A DNA stretch of 50,621 nucleotides, taken from Thiocapsa sp. UBA6158 (GTDB lineage Bacteria; Pseudomonadota; Gammaproteobacteria; Chromatiales; Chromatiaceae). The position numbers and the translations under genes were made by a program. Where the stretch lies: positions 5,090 to 55,710 of the forward strand of contig NZ_DIUM01000097.1 in the NCBI RefSeq assembly GCF_002423035.1, in the 5' to 3' direction. Below, one piece after another: positions 33,457 through 41,581 of the stretch. The notes below the pieces were generated by a model, which saw only the letters and a list, made by a program, of their open reading frames with translations, made no database searches and had not been told where the DNA came from. Each line of letters begins with the position of its first letter. Position 1 is the first letter of the stretch.

Positions 33457-35310
33457 ATGCTGCTGTTCGACCAAACCGCAACGACAGGCGTCTCGACCCG
33501 CCTGTTCGATCTTATCTCGACCGAGGAGGCGGTCAGCCTCTGCGGACTGTTGCTCGAACGTGTCGCACGCACGCCGGATGCGGTCGCCTACGTTCAGTTC
33601 GACGAGAAAAGCCAGACCTGGCTCGAGACCACTTGGCGCGACACCGCCCGCCTGGTCGCGCATTGGCAGGCGGCCTTGATGCGCGAAGGTCTTTCGCCCG
33701 GCGAGCGTGTGGCCCTCATGATGCGCAATCGGCGCGAATGGGTCGCCTTCGATCTGGCCGCGCTCGGGCTGGGCCTGGTCACGGTGCCGCTCTATCCCGA
33801 CGACCGCGCGGAGGCGGTCCGGCACATCCTCGAAGATGCAGGCGTTCGACTCCTGCTGCTCGAGACCGCCGAGCAACGTACCAAGTTGTCGACGATCGAC
33901 ACGACGCTCGCCGGGATGAAGCGTCTGCTGGTTCTCGAGCCGGCCGAGACGGCACTACCCGAGGGCTCGCGCGCGGCGACCGAGTGGCTCGGCGAGGCGC
34001 TGACACCGGTCGATCATCGCCCCGTCGATCGGGTCGACAACCCCGACGCCCTGGCGACCATCGTCTATACCTCCGGCACCACCGGGCATCCCAAAGGCGT
34101 GATGCTCAGCCATCGCAACATCCTCTGGAACGCCGAGGCATCGCTCAAGCTCATCCCGGCACGACCCGAAGACCGCTTCCTGTCCTTCCTGCCGCTCTCG
34201 CATACGCTCGAGCGGACCGCCGGCTATGTCCTGCCGATCATGGCCGGCAGCAGCGTCGCCTTTGCCCGGTCGATCCCGCAATTGGCCGAGGATCTGCTGC
34301 AGATCCAACCGACCGTCATGATCGCGGTCCCACGGATCTTCGAGCGCGTTCATGCCCGACTGCGTGAACGGCTCGACGGCGAATCCGCACTCAAGCGCCG
34401 GCTGTTCGAACATGCGGCGAGCATCGGCTGGGATCGCTTCGAGCACAGCCAGGGTCGGGCGAGCTGGCACCCGCGTCTGTTGGTGGCCCCGCTGCTCGAT
34501 CACTTGGTCGGAGCGAAGATCCGCGCACGCTTCGGCGGGCGGCTGCGGGTTGCGGTCTGCGGCGGCGCACCCTTGGCCCCGGACATCGCACGGGTCTTCA
34601 TCGCGCTCGGCGTCCCGCTCGTGCAGGGCTACGGACTCACCGAGACCAGCCCCGTCATCAGCGTCAGCCCGCTCGAGGACAACATCCCCGAAAGCGTCGG
34701 CCGGCCGCTGCCCGGACTCGAGTACCGCATCGGCGAGCTCGACGAGCTGATCGTGCGCTCGCCCGGCGTCATGTCGGGCTACTGGAACCAGCCGCAAGCG
34801 ACGGCGGAGGTCCTCGACCGCGAGGGGTGGCTCAAGACCGGCGACCAGGTGCGCGTGCAGGACGGTCACCTCTTCATCACCGGGCGCATCAAGGACATCC
34901 TGGTGCTCGCCAACGGCGAGAAGGTCCCGCCGGCGGATATCGAGATGGCCATCTCGGGCGACCCGCTCTTCGAGCAGGTCCTGGTCATCGGCGAGGGACG
35001 CCCCTTCCTGAGCGCGCTCGTGGTGCTGAACCCGGATGTCTACACCGAGATGGCGAAGGCCGAAGGACTGCCGAGCGACCCCATGGTCGCCGATGCCGAC
35101 GGACGACTCGAGCCCGTCCTGCACGGCAGGATCGAGGGCCGGCTCACCGGCTTCCCGGGTCATGCGAAGATCCGCCGCGTGGCCTTGGCCGCCTGCCCCT
35201 GGTCTATCGAGAATGACCGTATGACGCCCACCATGAAGCTCAAGAGGGCCAAGATCCTGGCCGATTATCGAGAGGCGCTCACCCGGCTCTATGTCGGGCA
35301 TGAGCATTGA
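33457..35310 (+). CDS. Long-chain acyl-CoA synthetase (AMP-forming)
   Basis: A 617-aa adenylate-forming enzyme activating fatty acids to acyl-CoA. Motifs in order: the P-loop IVYTSGTTGHPKGVMLSHRN (near residue 204), the acyl-adenylate motif GYGLTETSP (near 390), GWLKTGD (near 456), and the hinge ITGRIKDILVLANGEKVPP. The length matches the Faa/long AMP-dependent synthetase group rather than classical E. coli FadD. GGAGGA precedes the ATG, which lies 1 nt after the fadJ stop. It is last in the beta-oxidation operon, followed by a palindromic repeat. Confidence 0.92.
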   Translation: MLLFDQTATTGVSTRLFDLISTEEAVSLCGLLLERVARTPDAVAYVQFDEKSQTWLETTWRDTARLVAHWQAALMREGLSPGERVALMMRNRREWVAFDLAALGLGLVTVPLYPDDRAEAVRHILEDAGVRLLLLETAEQRTKLSTIDTTLAGMKRLLVLEPAETALPEGSRAATEWLGEALTPVDHRPVDRVDNPDALATIVYTSGTTGHPKGVMLSHRNILWNAEASLKLIPARPEDRFLSFLPLSHTLERTAGYVLPIMAGSSVAFARSIPQLAEDLLQIQPTVMIAVPRIFERVHARLRERLDGESALKRRLFEHAASIGWDRFEHSQGRASWHPRLLVAPLLDHLVGAKIRARFGGRLRVAVCGGAPLAPDIARVFIALGVPLVQGYGLTETSPVISVSPLEDNIPESVGRPLPGLEYRIGELDELIVRSPGVMSGYWNQPQATAEVLDREGWLKTGDQVRVQDGHLFITGRIKDILVLANGEKVPPADIEMAISGDPLFEQVLVIGEGRPFLSALVVLNPDVYTEMAKAEGLPSDPMVADADGRLEPVLHGRIEGRLTGFPGHAKIRRVALAACPWSIENDRMTPTMKLKRAKILADYREALTRLYVGHEH

Positions 35311-35325
35311 GGCAACATGGACGAC

Positions 35326-35355
35326 CTGTAGGGGCGAATTCAGTCGCCCCTACAG
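35326..35355. repeat. Palindromic repeat copy with 12-bp perfect stem (REP-like, possible terminator)
   Basis: CTGTAGGGGCGA pairs exactly with TCGCCCCTACAG across a 6-nt loop, 16 nt after the acyl-CoA synthetase stop. It shares the GGGGCGA..TCGCCCCTAC core with the elements at 16418-16480. It may serve as the 3' end of the fad transcript, but has no U tract. Confidence 0.75.
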
Positions 35356-35420
35356 GCCCGTAGATCCTTTCCCGGAAGACGATGGGCTTGGGCGAGATCG
35401 GCCCCGGCGGATTTGACGGT

Positions 35421-35475
35421 CGCTGGAGACGGCGCGGCTTAAGAGACTAAAAATGATAAAATTTTAAATCGCGTC
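35421..35475. repeat. Partial relative of the 198-bp inverted-repeat element
   Basis: It begins CGCTGGAGACGGCGCGG, which recurs exactly, inverted, at 17989-18005. An AT-rich centre containing AAAATTTTAAA follows, and it closes with ATCGCGTCC. The order parallels the centre of the 18517-18714 element (CTGGAG, GACGCGG, AAAATTT, ACCGCGTC). It is best read as a decayed member of the same family; the similarity is partial. Confidence 0.5.
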
Positions 35476-35600
35476 CCCGCTCAGGGCCGTGGATGCACCA
35501 AACATCGAACTCAATCGAAAGCGAGCATCTCGCTCTGGACGCGTTTCAGCATGAACCCTTGGCCGACACAGCCGAGTGCAACGACCGAGGCGTTTCTCGA

Positions 35601-36308
35601 ATGGTGCGTCAACCTGCGCTTATCTCCGTCGTTATCCCGACCCTCAACGAGGCCCGAGGCATCGTCGCGCTCCTGAATGAGATCGCGCCCGTCCGCGCGG
35701 CCGGCGGCGAGATCCTGGTCGTCGACGGGCACAGTCCGGACGGCACGGCCGGTATCGCCGCACCCCATGCCGACCGCGTTCTCAGTGCGCCGCGCGGCCG
35801 CGCCGCCCAGATGAACGCCGGCGCCACGGCGTCCCGCGGCAATCTCCTCGTCTTTCTGCACGCCGACACGCGAGCACCGATCGAGACACTGCTCCGACTT
35901 CCGGACCTGCTCGCGCGCAGCGGGCGATCCTGGGGCCGCTTCGACGTGCGGATCGAGGGCCGCCATCCACTCCTCCAACTCGTCGCCTGGAGCATGAACC
36001 AACGCTCGCGTCTTACCGGGATCGCTACCGGAGATCAGGCAATCTTCGTGGACCGAGCCCTGTTCGAGCAGATCGGCGGTTATCCCGAGATCGCCTTGAT
36101 GGAAGACATCGCATTCTCGCGTCGACTCAAGCGCCACGGGCCACCGCTGTGTGTGCGCGATCGCGTCGTCACCTCGGGGCGGCGCTGGGAGAGCCAGGGT
36201 GTCGTGCGCACGATCCTGCTCATGTGGTCGTTGCGACTGGTCTATGCACTCGGCGCCCATCCGGACAGGCTTTCGCGCGCCTACGGGCATCGCACTCGGC
36301 CGGATTGA
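35601..36308 (+). CDS. Glycosyltransferase family 2 (TIGR04283-like)
   Basis: A 235-aa GT-A fold transferase. The nucleotide-sugar region SVVIPTLNEARGIVALL is at the N-terminus. EILVVDGHSPDGT is followed by FLHADTR, the DxD-like metal site (near residue 97). Then come TGIATGDQAIFVDR and GGYPEIALMEDIAFSRRLK, with the ED motif of the acceptor site. Length and motifs match the small TIGR04283 subgroup. The frame is open 36 codons further upstream, but that part lacks family features, so MVRQPAL at 35601 is preferred. The acceptor is unknown. Confidence 0.87.
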   Translation: MVRQPALISVVIPTLNEARGIVALLNEIAPVRAAGGEILVVDGHSPDGTAGIAAPHADRVLSAPRGRAAQMNAGATASRGNLLVFLHADTRAPIETLLRLPDLLARSGRSWGRFDVRIEGRHPLLQLVAWSMNQRSRLTGIATGDQAIFVDRALFEQIGGYPEIALMEDIAFSRRLKRHGPPLCVRDRVVTSGRRWESQGVVRTILLMWSLRLVYALGAHPDRLSRAYGHRTRPD

Positions 36309-36417
36309 TCCGACCCGACGGTCTCGCCGGACGCGGTTGCTTTCGGCAGCGGGACACGGAATACTCCGACCCGCAATCCGCGCATTCCTTAATGAGATCC
36401 CGATGGAGGAAACGGCA

Positions 36418-36705
36418 ATGATCGACCGCAAAGTTTACATTGAAAAAATGAAGGCCAAGATGGACGAGTGGGACGCAGACATGGAAAAACTGCAGGCCAA
36501 GACCGAGAGTGCCCAGGCCGACATGAAGCTGCAATATCAGGAGCAGATGGAGCGGCTGAGACAACAACAGGACGAAGCCCGCGAGATGCTGAGCAAGATG
36601 ACAAACGCGAGCGAAGCGGCCTGGGAAGACATGCGCAAGGGCATGGAGAGCGCGTGGGACGCCACGAGCAAGGCATTCATGGACGCCTTCTCGCGCTTCA
36701 AGTAG
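36418..36705 (+). CDS. Small coiled-coil protein (Sll1863-like)
   Basis: A 95-aa, highly charged, Met/Lys/Glu/Gln-rich protein predicted to be one long coiled coil: KMKAKMDEWDADMEKLQAK, then LQYQEQMERLRQQQDEAREML, ending in an amphipathic WDATSKAFMDAFSRFK. It has no signal peptide or membrane segment. It resembles small stress-related coiled-coil proteins of the sll1863 type, and its biochemical role is unknown. GGAGGA 7 nt upstream supports the ATG at 36418 over the longer frame. Confidence 0.78.
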   Translation: MIDRKVYIEKMKAKMDEWDADMEKLQAKTESAQADMKLQYQEQMERLRQQQDEAREMLSKMTNASEAAWEDMRKGMESAWDATSKAFMDAFSRFK

Positions 36706-36800
36706 CCCGAGAAATCGCCTTCGGCGGCTTCGTTCATCCGACCGGCCGGACGCTGTGCCAGCGATCGTCGCGAAGCGGCCACACCCCGGGGCCAGGGATC

Positions 36801-36973
36801 GACGACTTGCAGTCGTCCTCTTCCGCCGACCCGACGGCAACCGGGTCGGGCTCAACCCCAAGATCCCGGAAACCGCGCCGAACCAGCTTTGGCCGGACAG
36901 ATGAACGAGGCGCCGTTGACCGCTGAATGGGCGCACGGCGATGCGGTTTGGGTCCGTGTTTCGGGACACGGAC
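36801..36973. repeat. Three perfect hairpins in the gap after the coiled-coil gene
   Basis: GACGAC/GTCGTC (36801-36817), CCGACCCG/CGGGTCGG (36826-36849) and GTCCGTGT/ACACGGAC (36952-36973), each with a 5-8 nt loop. No credible gene is seen in 36706-37013. The first may help end the coiled-coil transcript. Confidence 0.5.
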
Positions 36974-37013
36974 TACGCAGCACCATCCTAAAGGATTGGG
37001 AACCACCGCCAGT

Positions 37014-37298
37014 ATGAAGACGTTCGTCTGTCAGTCTTGCGATCAACCGGCCTTCTTCGAAAACATCCAATACGCGGCAACAGAATCCCGCGCAGGGCGT
37101 CGGCTTCGATTTCCTCGACAGCGAAGACGCACCGCCCGATCAACCGGCCACGCCTCGGGGCTCATCACCATCACGATCGACAGCCTGAATCGCAGCATGG
37201 GTCAGCAAGACCCTTACCCCTTCGTCCTGCCTCAGACGGCTATCGACAAGATGGCCTAGGTCCACAGGACGATCCGCGCGGCAGCCAAACAGTCCTAG
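37014..37298 (+). pseudogene. Remnant of a putative zinc-binding metallopeptidase (DUF2248-type)
   Basis: The N-terminus MKTFVCQSCDQPAFFENIQYA is the zinc-ribbon start typical of this roughly 350-aa family. The segment ITIDSLNRSMGQQDPYPFVLPQTAIDKMA is a family C-terminus. They stand only about 60 codons apart. The middle runs in a wrong frame (a VGFDFLDSEDAPP-like piece is visible in another frame), and a TAG at 37257 interrupts before VHRTIRAAAKQS and the second stop at 37296. This is a gene that lost most of its middle and gained frameshifts. Family assignment is from memory of its conserved ends. Confidence 0.72.
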
Positions 37299-37335
37299 CC
37301 GACTGCCGCCGAGCACCGATCACGACGAGCACATC

Positions 37336-38808
37336 ATGCCTTCGACACCATCTCTTTTCGAACCCCATCGTTCACACTCGACCGCCCGCCTACTCGCCGG
37401 CATCGCGGCGAGTCTCATGCTGTACGCCACAATCGGAGCTGCCGTGGATCAGGAACAACGCATCGACGAAAACGCCCAAGAGGCGCTCGCGGTCACCATC
37501 TACAACGCCGATCTCGCCTTGGTAAAGGACCGCCGACGCGTCGCCCTGCACGCGACCGAGAACCGTCTCGCGTGGCGCAACGTCTCGCAGCGAATCCGAC
37601 CCGAGACTGCCCTGCTCGCCGAGACCTCGGGGACACTGTCGGTCAACCTGCTGGAGCAGAATTTCGACTTCGATCTGCTGACGCCCGAAAGCCTGCTTCA
37701 AAAATATGTCGGGCGCACCGTACAGGTGATCCGCATCAACGACTCGGGAGAGCAAGAGATCGAGGACGCCATTGTTCTCGCCGCCAATCCCGCGCCGGTC
37801 CTGCGCTATGCCGATCGAATCGAGACCACGGTCGTCGGTCATCTCGCCTTCCCGGACGTGCCGGAGGACCTGCGCGATCAGCCCACACTCGTTCTGCATC
37901 TGAATGCCGCAAGCGGCGGCGAAGGTCTATTCGAGTTGTCCTATCTCACCGGCGGGCTCGCCTGGAAGGCGGACTATGTCGCCGACCTCTCCGCCGACAG
38001 CACGACGATGGACCTCAACGGATGGGTTACCCTGACCAACCAGAGCGGCATCGCCTATCGCGACGCCCAAGTGCAGTTGGTGGCAGGCGAGGTCAATCAA
38101 GTCGAGGAGGAGATGGCCATGCCCATGATGGCTCGCGGCATGGTGATGGATGCCGCGCCCCCGATGCCGACCGAGGAGAGTCTGGACGAGTACCATCTCT
38201 ACACCCTGCCCCGCCCCACCGACATCCTCAACAACCAGACCAAGCAGGTCGCGCTGCTGAGCGCACCGCGGGTCCCGGTCACACGCGAGCTGGTCGTGAG
38301 CGGCCAACCCTATGCCTATCAGTCCCGCACCTCCGACGGCTGGACCAAGCTGCCGGTTGCCGCCACGCTGCGCTTTGAAAACAAGGACGGCAGCCTCGGC
38401 ATTCCGCTTCCGAAAGGGATCATGCGCGTCTACGCCAAGGACAGCCGAGGCAACGCCCAGTTCGTCGGCGAAGACGCCGTCGACCATACCCCGAAGAACG
38501 AGACCGTCACGCTCAAGCTCGGCGAGAGCTTCGACGTGACCGCACGGCGCCGCCAGACCGAGTTCAAGAAGCTCGCCGGCACCACGGCCTACGATTACGC
38601 CTACGAGACCGCGTTCGAGCTGGAGCTGAAGAACGCCAAGGACGTCCCGGTCACCGTCAAGGTCACCGAGCAGATCCCGGGCGACTGGACGATGCAGAAG
38701 GAGAGTCAACCGCACACCAAGGAGGCATCGAACCTCGCCTCCTGGACGCTGGAGGTTCCCGCCGAGGGCTCGACCATCCTGAGTTGGCGGGTGCAGGTCA
38801 GGTTCTGA
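37336..38808 (+). CDS. DUF4139 domain-containing exported protein
   Basis: A 490-aa protein with a probable signal or anchor segment (about residues 18-38, ending in GAAVDQ). A beta-rich region resembling DUF4139 follows: TIYNADLALVKDRRRV, the later GLAWKADYVADLSADSTTMDLNGWVTLTNQSG, and the closing ASWTLEVPAEGSTILSWRVQVRF. A Met-rich insert (EEEMAMPMMARGMVMDAAPPMP, about residues 256-277) interrupts the domain and could bind metal or be flexible (inference). The family has no established function. The gene is intact, although it is bordered by pseudogenes. Confidence 0.85.
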   Translation: MPSTPSLFEPHRSHSTARLLAGIAASLMLYATIGAAVDQEQRIDENAQEALAVTIYNADLALVKDRRRVALHATENRLAWRNVSQRIRPETALLAETSGTLSVNLLEQNFDFDLLTPESLLQKYVGRTVQVIRINDSGEQEIEDAIVLAANPAPVLRYADRIETTVVGHLAFPDVPEDLRDQPTLVLHLNAASGGEGLFELSYLTGGLAWKADYVADLSADSTTMDLNGWVTLTNQSGIAYRDAQVQLVAGEVNQVEEEMAMPMMARGMVMDAAPPMPTEESLDEYHLYTLPRPTDILNNQTKQVALLSAPRVPVTRELVVSGQPYAYQSRTSDGWTKLPVAATLRFENKDGSLGIPLPKGIMRVYAKDSRGNAQFVGEDAVDHTPKNETVTLKLGESFDVTARRRQTEFKKLAGTTAYDYAYETAFELELKNAKDVPVTVKVTEQIPGDWTMQKESQPHTKEASNLASWTLEVPAEGSTILSWRVQVRF

Positions 38809-38841
38809 GGTCGGAGACGCGTCGGTTCCGTGTCATCACAC

Positions 38842-38860
38842 CCTGCCCGAGCCGGGCAGG
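38842..38860 (+). terminator. Hairpin after the DUF4139 gene
   Basis: CCTGCCCG-agc-CGGGCAGG, a perfect 8-bp stem 33 nt after the stop. There is no U tract, so it is only a possible terminator. Confidence 0.45.
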
Positions 38861-38869
38861 AGTGCGCCG

Positions 38870-39178
38870 ATGATCTCTCGCGCACAAACCCAGCCACGTC
38901 GCTGATCGGATCTGCAGGGTCAACAAGCGCCGAAGGGTCGGATGTGATGCGCCGCTGCGCAGACGCCAATCGAAGGATTTGCGCTGGTGGCAGAGAACGT
39001 CACTGGTTTGCCCGGCCGCGCCGACCGCTACGGCAAAGGGGTTGTCGGCTTTATAGGCGGCGCTGGTCATGGGCAGGCTGATGACCAGCGAAGTCCGTTC
39101 GTTGAAGACCTTGGGCGAGAGCACCAGAAAGGGATGAACATCCCGCATTTCCTGCCCGCGCTGAGGATTACAGTCGAT
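38870..39178 (-). pseudogene. MazF/PemK-type toxin remnant
   Basis: The frame read from about 39178 runs IDCNPQRGQEMRDVHPFLVLSPKVFNERTSLVISLPMTS, then NPFAVAVG and VLCHQRKSFDWRLR. This is a good match to the core of the MazF/PemK endoribonuclease fold, including the HPFLVLSP and LCHQ-KSFDWR segments. The N-terminal strand (KRGDIVWI-type) is missing or out of frame, where only a FVKRNPIPYRL-like stretch appears in another frame. The C-terminus degenerates after SGASHPTLRRL. No start codon with a ribosome-binding site and no adjacent antitoxin gene were found. It is probably inactive. Confidence 0.7.
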
Positions 39179-39389
39179 AAGGGATCGGGTTCCGTTTGAC
39201 GAAGTCTTGTACGAGGTTCAGGCAATAGGAAAGTCCACGGCAACGGACCCCAACAGCGGCCCACGGGCTCAGCACATGCCGTGACCCGCGATTGCTCTCA
39301 CCAACCAGCGCGGGCCGCCCTTGTCTCCCTCCCGCCGACCGGCTAACCTCGAGCCCATCGCCGGTCAACGAGCCCAGAGCGAAGCCGTC

Positions 39390-39974
39390 ATGCATGCCAA
39401 TGCCTTGCCACCCCCGCATCCGCATCGTGTCACCACGCAGGAGTTCTTCCGCATGGGCGAGGCCGGCGTGCTGGACCCGGAGGCCAGGATCGAGCTGATC
39501 GAAGGAGAGATGATCGACATGCCGCCGATCGCACCGCCTCACGCCGGTCGCACCTCGCGGCTGACCCTGCTGCTCATCGAGGCCATCGGCCGGCGGGCCG
39601 TCGTCTCCACCCAGAATCCGATCCTCCTCGGTGATCTCAGCGCACCTCAGCCCGACATCGCGATCCTCAAGCCGCGAGACGACTTTTACAGCTCGGAACA
39701 TCCGCAGGCCGAAGATGTGCTTCTGGTCATCGAGGTCGCCGACAGCAGCGTCCGCTACGACCGCACGCGGAAACTACCGCTGTACGCCAGCTACGGCATT
39801 CCCGAGGTCTGGCTCATCGACATCCCGGCGCGCGCCATCTGGGTCCACCGCGCCCCCGAGAACGGCACCTACCGAAGTTCCTACCCGCTCGCCCCGCCGT
39901 ATCGGATCAGCCCATCGATGCTCGACGGCGCGGAACTGGAGCTTGGCACACTGGTGAACGACGGTGGGGTGTGA
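39390..39974 (+). CDS. Uma2 family endonuclease (DUF820, PD-(D/E)xK fold)
   Basis: A 194-aa protein. Typical features are TTQEFFRMGEAGVLDPEARIELIEGEMIDMPP, QPDIAILKPRDDFY (the D of the nuclease motif), VLLVIEVADSS (the E-x-V strand) and YDRTRKLPLYASYGIPEVWLIDI. The active-site order D...E-V...K-like residues is complete, so it may be functional. The ATG at 39390 (MHANALP) gives normal length; the longer frame adds non-homologous residues. Uma2 genes are numerous in phototrophic bacteria and often mobile; the physiological role is unclear. It is intact amid decayed genes. Confidence 0.87.
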   Translation: MHANALPPPHPHRVTTQEFFRMGEAGVLDPEARIELIEGEMIDMPPIAPPHAGRTSRLTLLLIEAIGRRAVVSTQNPILLGDLSAPQPDIAILKPRDDFYSSEHPQAEDVLLVIEVADSSVRYDRTRKLPLYASYGIPEVWLIDIPARAIWVHRAPENGTYRSSYPLAPPYRISPSMLDGAELELGTLVNDGGV

Positions 39975-40079
39975 AGATGAGGCGCGCGCGAGGTTGGCGA
40001 TTTGCGATGATGTCCGCCGCGCACCATCCACCGGGTGGCCTCGATCATCCCTTCGCCCACATCGGCCGCCAAATGCGTA

Positions 40080-40123
40080 GTCAGGCCATCCTGGCCTGAC
40101 AGAATCAGGGCTGGAAGCCCTGA
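40080..40123. repeat. Two adjacent perfect hairpins
   Basis: GTCAGGCCA-tcc-TGGCCTGAC (40080-40100) and TCAGGGCT-gga-AGCCCTGA (40105-40123), spaced by 4 nt. They lie in the roughly 420-nt gap between the Uma2 gene and the AroE fragment, where no convincing gene is seen. The tandem arrangement suggests a REP-like or RNA structural element. Confidence 0.55.
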
Positions 40124-40398
40124 CGACGCAGGGACCGCAAGGCAGTTGGACCAAACGATGATCAAGGCCCACCGGGTCAACTTGAGTCTTCCGCCAAGGG
40201 ACGGATGACCCCGCTCTTGCCTATACTGGAGGGCAAGACAATACCCTGGCGTGTGGATGCGGTGGTGATGCCGACCCCGGCCGGGCAGATCAATGCCCGT
40301 ACCGTGGACGTCACCGGTTGAGCTGCAGGCACCTGACCGGCGGTCAATCCACCCGGCTCAGACACAACTCGACCCTGATCCGCTCCTGGAGATCGCCC

Positions 40399-40636
40399 GT
40401 GTCCATCCTCTCTCTGCCCCCGCAGAAGCAACTGACCACCATGCTTGGCCATCCGGCCGCCGAGAACCCCATCGACCGCATGTTTGACGCCGTCTACGCC
40501 CACCACGGCCTTCATTGGCAATTCTGGAAATGCGACCTCCCCACGCAAGACCTGTTGCCGACGGCCATTGCCGGGGTCCGTGCGCTGGGATTCGCAGGGG
40601 CCTGCATCACCGTGCCTTACAAGATGGCGTCCATCC
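40399..40636 (+). pseudogene. N-terminal fragment of a shikimate dehydrogenase (AroE)-like gene
   Basis: From a GTG at 40399, preceded by GGAG, the frame reads QLTTMLGHPAAENPIDRMF, HHGLHWQFWKCDLPTQDL, then AGVRALGFAGACITVPYKMA. This is the substrate-binding half of AroE-like dehydrogenases: the G-HP start, the GVRALGF-G stretch and the TVP-K motif with the catalytic Lys. Homology ends abruptly at about 40631, where a helicase fragment begins in a different frame. The NADP-binding domain is absent, so the product cannot be a dehydrogenase. Confidence 0.72.
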
Positions 40637-41095
40637 GTAAGCGTCCAGACGCCCGCGGAGGAGGCCGGCGCGGTTGCCGCCTGGATCGCCGAGCACATCG
40701 CCGAATCCGTCGAACCGCATGACATCGCCATCTTCGTCCGCTCCGAGGCCGAGTTGGAGCGTGCGGGTGCAGCGGTTACCAAGACGGGACTGCCGGCCAA
40801 GATTTTGGACCAGCATGTCGAAACGGACCAAGGGCATCTCTCCATCGCCACCATGCACCTCGCAAAGGGACTGGAGTTTCGCGCGGTCGCCGTCATGGCC
40901 TGCGACGACGAGGTCATCCCCTCGCAGTCGCGCATCGAAACCGTCACCGACGACAGCGATCTCGCGGAGGTCTACAACAGCGAGCGCCACCTGCTCTACG
41001 TCGCCTGCACACGGGCACGCGATCACCTCTTCGTCAGCGGCGTTGCGCCGGCGTCCGAGTTCCTCGACGACCTGTTGATTCCGCAGCATGGGTGA
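40637..41095 (+). pseudogene. C-terminal fragment of a UvrD/Rep-type helicase
   Basis: About 150 codons matching the last part of superfamily 1 helicases. FVRSEAELERAG precedes IATMHLAKGLEFRAVAVMACDDEVIPSQ (motif V region). Then come NSERHLLYVACTRARDHLFVSG (motif VI) and EFLDDLLIPQ. The ATPase domain with Walker A is absent, and no start codon is associated. It is joined directly to the AroE fragment by what looks like a deletion junction at about 40632-40640. The helicase motifs are unambiguous; it is not functional as it stands. Confidence 0.8.
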
Positions 41096-41466
41096 AGGAT
41101 GCTGAAAACAAAGGCTCACAGATCTCGAATGTCTCGCTGACGCGTCAACCGAGGCAGCATCCGCATTAAGGACGGGGATATGAGGAACATTAGAAGGCTT
41201 GTGCTATATTCCTCGCACACACCATGGAAGATAGCGAGTGACCTGGAGTCAACGACGATAGACCAAGCCTGAATCGCCTGGAACGAGCAATCCGCGAGAG
41301 GTTCGGCTTTTTTATGGTCGCTTCGAGCATGCGCGTTCGGCATCCTAATGTTGGGCTAGAAATACCTTTTTTCCGAAATGCCGTGCTCGCCGGGTCTGGT
41401 CCATAAACCTCTGCCGGCTTAGGATGGTCCACAAATTGATTCGCAGACAGAGGCTGAAATCACCGG
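41096..41466. other. Intergenic region upstream of the DUF4160 gene
   Basis: About 370 bases with lower GC than the surroundings and a TTTTTT run near 41300 and another near 41370. I see no family-like protein in any frame. A weak imperfect inverted repeat, GAACGAGC...GGTTCGGC, before the first T run is the nearest thing to a terminator, and it is not convincing. Confidence 0.4.
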
Positions 41467-41581
41467 ATGCCCACCATCAGCCGGTTCTTCGGTATCGTGA
41501 TCCAAATGTTTTGGCGTGAGCACGCACCACCGCATTTCCATGCCCTTTACGCTGAGCACGAAGCGCTGATCGATATCCGCA
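41467..41581 (+). pseudogene. DUF4160 gene, 5' part (interrupted by an insertion sequence)
   Basis: The ATG at 41467 opens MPTISRFFGIVIQMFWREHAPPHFHALYAEHEALIDIR, the N-terminal half of DUF4160, with the diagnostic H-PPHFHA motif. After codon 38 the sequence enters the insertion element and stops at 41617. The second half resumes at 42711. Joining position 41581 to 42719 restores one continuous frame of 86 codons plus stop, normal for the family. Confidence 0.88.
41574..41581. repeat. Left copy of the 8-bp target-site duplication
   Basis: TATCCGCA directly precedes the insertion element and recurs directly after it at 42711-42718. The length of 8 bp is typical of ISL3-family transposition. 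Confidence 0.9.

Noticed and set aside
36927..37259. A 110-codon frame that begins 29 codons before the metallopeptidase remnant
   Set aside because: The first 29 codons are non-homologous and the rest is part of the pseudogene; not a separate gene.
40205..40321. A 38-codon frame (MTPLLPILEGKTIPWRVDAVVMP...) resembling the first strand of a macro domain
   Set aside because: The match is limited to an RVDAVV-like strand and the frame ends immediately; too short to claim even as a fragment.
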